The notes below the pieces were generated by a model. It searched no databases and had not been told where the DNA came from. It saw only the letters and a program-made list of their open reading frames with translations. A stretch of DNA of 18,789 bases from CAZDCZ01 sp964504155 (GTDB taxonomy: Bacteria; Bacteroidota; Bacteroidia; Bacteroidales; UBA12077): assembly GCA_964504155.1 (NCBI GenBank), contig CAZDCZ010000059.1, positions 1 through 18,789 of the forward strand, read 5' to 3'. The position numbers and the translations under genes are program-made. This document shows, piece after piece, positions 15,761 to 18,789 of the stretch. Within the stretch, counting starts at the first letter, position 1. The number at the start of each line of letters is the position of its first letter.

Positions 15761-17132
15761 TTAGAATTCTTCTTTAAAATAATTTTCGAAAATGTTTTGT
15801 AATTCATAATTTAATTTATCGAATTCTTCATTTAATAAAGTAAATGTCGAATTCTTAGTTAATTTTAAATACAGAAATTCCCATTTTGAAAATAGTTTTT
15901 TACAACTAACAAAATAATTATAAGAAAAAAATCCGGTAATTGGTAAACTTATAAAGTACAGAGATGTTATACTAATATCTTTAAAAACAAAATAAAAAAC
16001 AAGTGTTTGAATAAAGTAAAATAAAGTAAAAGTGAATAACATTATGGCAAAACGAAATGTGCAAACAAATTGAGAATCCTTGACCAGCCTAGTTATCCAA
16101 ACAGGGATTTTATATGAGAATATGTTATTTATTAGACCATATATTGCAATTGGCAACATAATTATACTAATAATGCTTTGAGCGAGCAAAGAAAAAATAG
16201 TGTAATAACTTTTTCTTAGAAAAGAATTTGTGAAGTTAAAATCTTGTAATTTAGAATAATATGATTTGAATAAATTGTTTAGCTTTTTGGCTTTATTAAT
16301 ATTTTTTTCTATTAAATTATCGAGAACAGTTATTGTTTTTTTTTCGGCAACGAATTTACTATAAGTTGAATTAGCTTCTAGATTTATATATTCTGCCATA
16401 TCTGGTGCAAAATCCTTACATAAAGAATATTGCATATCGTAAAACTCTTCACTATCTATATGAATAATTAGTTTTTTAATTTCTTCAGACAATTTTTCTC
16501 GTAATAGATTCATTCCCTTGGGCTTATTTTATATATATATCGTAGAAATCAGAAACATTTATAGGCTCTCCGTAATTAATAAAAAGCCTACTTCTAAAAT
16601 TTATATAATTGCTATAATCTATACCAACGGGAATAATTTTAATATTGAGCTTGAAATTATTTGTTTCTTCAGCAAGAAAAACAATTCGAGAGATCCCTTT
16701 TTTCAGTGTTCGTAATCGACGATATCTAGAGTGATTACCCTCAGGCATAATAACTAATCATCTTTTAGCTTTAAGTACATCAATGGTTTTGTTAAATATT
16801 GGATTGTTGGTTATTAAATTTTCTTTACCATCTCTAATTCTAAAAATAGGGAGTATCTTAATAAAAGTAAGAAGTTTTTGTATTATGTATCTTTTAAAGA
16901 TGTCGGCTCTGCCAAGAAATACATGTTGCCCTTTTGTAGAAGCAACAAAGACTAAAGCATCGATTAATGCATTTTGATGATTTGGGGCAAAGACTAATAT
17001 TTCGTTTTTAGGAATGTTTTTATAATTATGAATATCTATTCTGAAATAAATTCGATATAACAGTTTTACAAATGGTTTTAATATTGCATATGTTAGCGAC
17101 CATTTTTCTATCGTTTCGCGTTTAAACCCCAT
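15761..17132 (-). pseudogene. PlsC-like phospholipid acyltransferase, broken by TGA and frameshift
   Basis: One gene of about 457 codons reads across three open pieces. Piece one (17132-16758) starts MGFKRETIEKW and contains LVFAPNHQNALIDAL, the catalytic His-Asp block, and FLGRADIFKR; it ends at TGA 16758-16760. Piece two continues in the same frame with LVIMPEGNHSRYRRL, the PEG motif of glycerol-phosphate acyltransferases, and IKIIPVGIDY, ending at TAA 16524-16526 after INYGEPINVSDFYDIYIK. Piece three (from 16513) is shifted by one base and continues MNLLREKLSEEIKKLIIHIDSEEFYD, then three membrane segments. Bacteroidota homologues are a single protein of roughly 450-480 residues with this order. 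Removing one A from the A-run near 16527-16530 rejoins the frame as IYINKPKGMNLLREKL. The gene starts 2 bases after the BASS stop, so the two were probably co-translated. Piece one retains only the first half of the active site. Confidence 0.85.
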
Positions 17133-17134
17133 AA

Positions 17135-18064
17135 TTAATTATCTAAAGGTTTTAACGACCATAATCCTGCTATTGCTAATCCCGAAATAATATGCCAAAT
17201 CCCCCACCAAGCTGCAATAAAAGCCATGCCGCCAAGATTTAAGTCGGGAGAGAATATCTTTGGATTAAAGATTAAAACTAATGCAAGTCCTGAATTTTGT
17301 ATTCCTGTTTCAATTGTAATTGATCGTCTGTTAACTCGTGGTAATTTGAAAATAGTACTAATAGAGAAACCTGTTAATAAAGCAAGAGTATTATGTGCTA
17401 ATACAATTAAAATTATTAAATGTATATATTTCTTAAAATTATTAAAATTGTTAGCTAAGGCAACAAATATAAATCCCATAAAAATAAGTATTGATAATGT
17501 TTTTATCGATTTTATTATTTTTTTTGTTGTCTTAGGAAATTTAGTAGAAAAGGAAATTCCTAAAATTAGAGGTATTCCTAATAAAATAAAAACTGTTTGA
17601 AACATTTGATACGGGTCAATTTCAATAGGTTGTAAAAGCGGTGATGATTTTGCGTACAATCCTCCCCAAAAAGCAAAATTTATTGGGGTCATAAATATTG
17701 CCGATAGTGTAGCTATAGCAGTAAGAGTAACCGATAAAGCTATATTCCCTTTCCCTAACGACGAAATAAAATTTGAGATATTGCCTCCCGGGCAGGCTGC
17801 AACCAAAATCATTCCTAAAGCTACTCCCGGAGATGGTTTAATAAGTAGTACTAATAAAAATGTAACTGCCGGAAGTAGAAATAATTGAGATATTATTCCA
17901 ATTATTACCGACTTTGGTTTTAAAAATACTTTTTTAAAACTACTAAAATCAATTTCTAGAGCTACTCCAAACATAATAAAGGCTAGAGTGATATTTAAAA
18001 AAAGTAAGCCGTCTTTATCAAAATTTAATTGAATATTATCTAAAACGCGTAAAGTTTCACTCAT
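17135..18064 (-). CDS. BASS-family (bile acid:sodium symporter-like) transporter
   Basis: This 309-residue membrane protein has 8-10 predicted helices. The family signature ACPGGNISNFIS (from about residue 90) and the sodium-site segment ETGIQNSGLALVL (about 251-263, with the conserved Glu and Gln) are both intact. BASS proteins couple sodium entry to uptake of organic anions, such as bile acids, pantoate or keto acids; the real substrate cannot be read from sequence. The C-terminus carries AAWWGIWHIISG, typical of the family. Start is ATG 18064. It is the first gene of a minus-strand pair, and the broken acyltransferase begins only 2 bases after its TAA. Confidence 0.9.
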   Translation of the reverse strand: MSETLRVLDNIQLNFDKDGLLFLNITLAFIMFGVALEIDFSSFKKVFLKPKSVIIGIISQLFLLPAVTFLLVLLIKPSPGVALGMILVAACPGGNISNFISSLGKGNIALSVTLTAIATLSAIFMTPINFAFWGGLYAKSSPLLQPIEIDPYQMFQTVFILLGIPLILGISFSTKFPKTTKKIIKSIKTLSILIFMGFIFVALANNFNNFKKYIHLIILIVLAHNTLALLTGFSISTIFKLPRVNRRSITIETGIQNSGLALVLIFNPKIFSPDLNLGGMAFIAAWWGIWHIISGLAIAGLWSLKPLDN

Positions 18065-18102
18065 AGTAGAAATAATTTTAGTTTCTATGTAAAAATAAAC
18101 AA

Positions 18103-18118
18103 TTGATTTTTAAATCAA
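18103..18118. promoter_or_regulatory. Inverted repeat in the divergent promoter region
   Basis: TTGATTT (18103-18109) and AAATCAA (18112-18118) with a 2-base spacer lie 39 bases upstream of the BASS start, between divergent genes. This is a possible operator for one or both; the evidence is only the symmetry. Confidence 0.3.
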
Positions 18119-18191
18119 AATATAAACATATTTTATAAATTATTAACAAATCTTTTGTATCTTTAACTGTTAACTAAAAATTTACAGAAAC

Positions 18192-18199
18192 TAGTTTTG
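18192..18199 (+). promoter_or_regulatory. Candidate -7 box for the small helical protein gene
   Basis: TAGTTTTG fits TAnnTTTG and lies about 90 bases before the ATG at 18288. No -33 TTTG was found at the right distance (the nearest is at 18154-18157). Confidence 0.25.
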
Positions 18200-18287
18200 T
18201 TTATGTTTTTTACTGCCTAATTTTAAAGAAAGAAAATTAATTAAAATCAAATAAAAAACTAACATTTTTAGAGCTTAGAATTTAATT

Positions 18288-18719
18288 ATGGAAGAAGAAA
18301 GGGATGTCATGAAGAAAATAGATGAGGTTTCAGAATTACTTTCTCTATTTATTGAGTTAGAAAAGAGAGGGAAATTCCAGGATGCTCTAAAAAAGATAGA
18401 TGCTACATTAATAAAATATTTCGATATAGATTCAAATTCTTTTATGACAATTTCAGAAGATTTGTTAATTGATTTTTTACAGAAAGACAAAGGGCTTAGT
18501 GCAAAACAATTAGCTTCTTTAGTTGATGTATTGCATGAAAAGGGTAATATATTAATGAAACAAAATGATTTAAAAGTTAGTAAAAGAGTTTTGAAAAACA
18601 CATTAAAATTATATTATTTCTTAAATGATGAACAAGATTTTTTCTCGTTTAAAAATATGAATAAAATTGTTTTAATAAATGAGAAACTTGCTAAGATTAA
18701 CTTTAAAATACAATCATAA
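18288..18719 (+). CDS. Small helical protein, TPR-like, possibly DUF6483-related
   Basis: This 143-residue protein is soluble, charged and apparently all-helical, with no signal peptide or membrane segment. Helix pairs such as LFIELEKRGKFQDALKKIDATLIKYF and LHEKGNILMKQNDLKVSKRVLKNTLKLYYF look like tetratricopeptide-type hairpins. The general pattern (N-terminal helix, a gkyqdALkkid-type repeat, an acidic middle, a C-terminal repeat) resembles DUF6483-type proteins, which have no known function to my knowledge. ATG 18288 is used; a second in-frame ATG seven codons later (18309) is possible. It is divergent from the BASS gene and is followed by a terminator. Confidence 0.75.
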   Translation: MEEERDVMKKIDEVSELLSLFIELEKRGKFQDALKKIDATLIKYFDIDSNSFMTISEDLLIDFLQKDKGLSAKQLASLVDVLHEKGNILMKQNDLKVSKRVLKNTLKLYYFLNDEQDFFSFKNMNKIVLINEKLAKINFKIQS

Positions 18720-18735
18720 TTCAAACTTATTTGAA
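18720..18735. repeat. Inverted repeat just after the last gene
   Basis: TTCAAA-CTTA-TTTGAA: perfect 6-bp arms with a 4-base loop, starting one base after the TAA. It may be part of the same termination region as the larger hairpin that follows. Confidence 0.4.
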
Positions 18736-18742
18736 ATTATAA

Positions 18743-18780
18743 AAAAAACCGGGATTATATTTAAAATATTCCGGTTTTTT
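18743..18780 (+). terminator. Probable intrinsic terminator of the small helical protein gene
   Basis: AAAAAACCGG (18743-18752) pairs with CCGGTTTTTT (18771-18780). The 18 bases between can pair partly. The A-run/T-run design would work on both strands, so it may also stop a convergent gene beyond the right edge. Confidence 0.75.
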
Positions 18781-18789
18781 AGTGAATTA

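Noticed and set aside
16514..16545. Programmed ribosomal frameshift in the acyltransferase
   Set aside because: The (AT)5-AAAA run is slippery-looking, but the gene is already stopped by TGA upstream, so decay or slippage mutation is simpler.
16758..16760. TGA read as selenocysteine or tryptophan (stop-codon recoding)
   Set aside because: There is no selenocysteine-type hairpin that I can see, acpH shows a TAG instead, the same gene also has a frameshift, and TGA, TAG and TAA all end genes normally elsewhere in the window.
15761..17132. Three separate small genes on the minus strand
   Set aside because: Sequence motifs run in the order of one acyltransferase family protein, and the breaks are one in-frame TGA and one single-base shift.
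17226..17600. + strand reading frame of 124 residues inside the BASS gene
   Set aside because: It is antisense to a gene with intact family motifs and is a by-product of its codon bias.

Overview
The window looks like chromosomal DNA of an AT-rich member of the Bacteroidota, probably an anaerobic Bacteroidales- or Marinilabiliales-type lineage. This rests on four things seen directly: the purH-mreB-mreC-mreD-mrdA-rodA gene order, the protein sequence flavour, several intergenic matches to the Bacteroidota promoter form TTTG-N19..21-TAnnTTTG, and the near absence of Shine-Dalgarno sites. No rRNA, tRNA, CRISPR array or prophage was seen.

Layout: 1-725 (-) is a ferredoxin-nitroreductase fusion that runs off the left edge. 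An atypical non-coding stretch of about 350 bases follows, then a MacB/FtsX-type ABC permease at 1076-2335 (-). A leader of about 530 bases with a candidate promoter precedes the tightly packed + strand run purH, mreB, mreC, mreD, mrdA (PBP2) and rodA (2865-10066). PurH makes IMP. The other five proteins form the elongasome, the cytoskeleton and peptidoglycan synthase that keep a cell rod-shaped. A hairpin separates rodA from a convergent, unusually long KamA-type radical SAM protein (10138-12309, -).

The most informative region is 12509-13358 (-). It is an acpH (acyl-carrier-protein phosphodiesterase) gene that can be read end to end as 192 codons but is dead. A 266-bp MITE-like element with perfect 18-bp terminal inverted repeats and a 5-bp TTTTA target duplication sits after codon 27, and codon 86, expected to be Trp, is an amber stop. 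To its right is a well-expressed-looking cpgS-family P-loop protein (13598-14935, +) with a strong Shine-Dalgarno site and a textbook terminator, then a secreted protein with a pentapeptide repeat (15079-15732, +).

The right end holds a minus-strand pair: a BASS-family transporter (17135-18064), with a PlsC-like acyltransferase starting two bases after its stop. The acyltransferase is broken by an in-frame TGA and a frameshift (15761-17132). A small helical + strand protein closes the window (18288-18719). Two multi-lesion pseudogenes of lipid or acyl-carrier metabolism within 5 kb suggest local or genome-wide gene decay. I found no convincing new multi-gene system; the MITE and the pseudogenes are the main discoveries.
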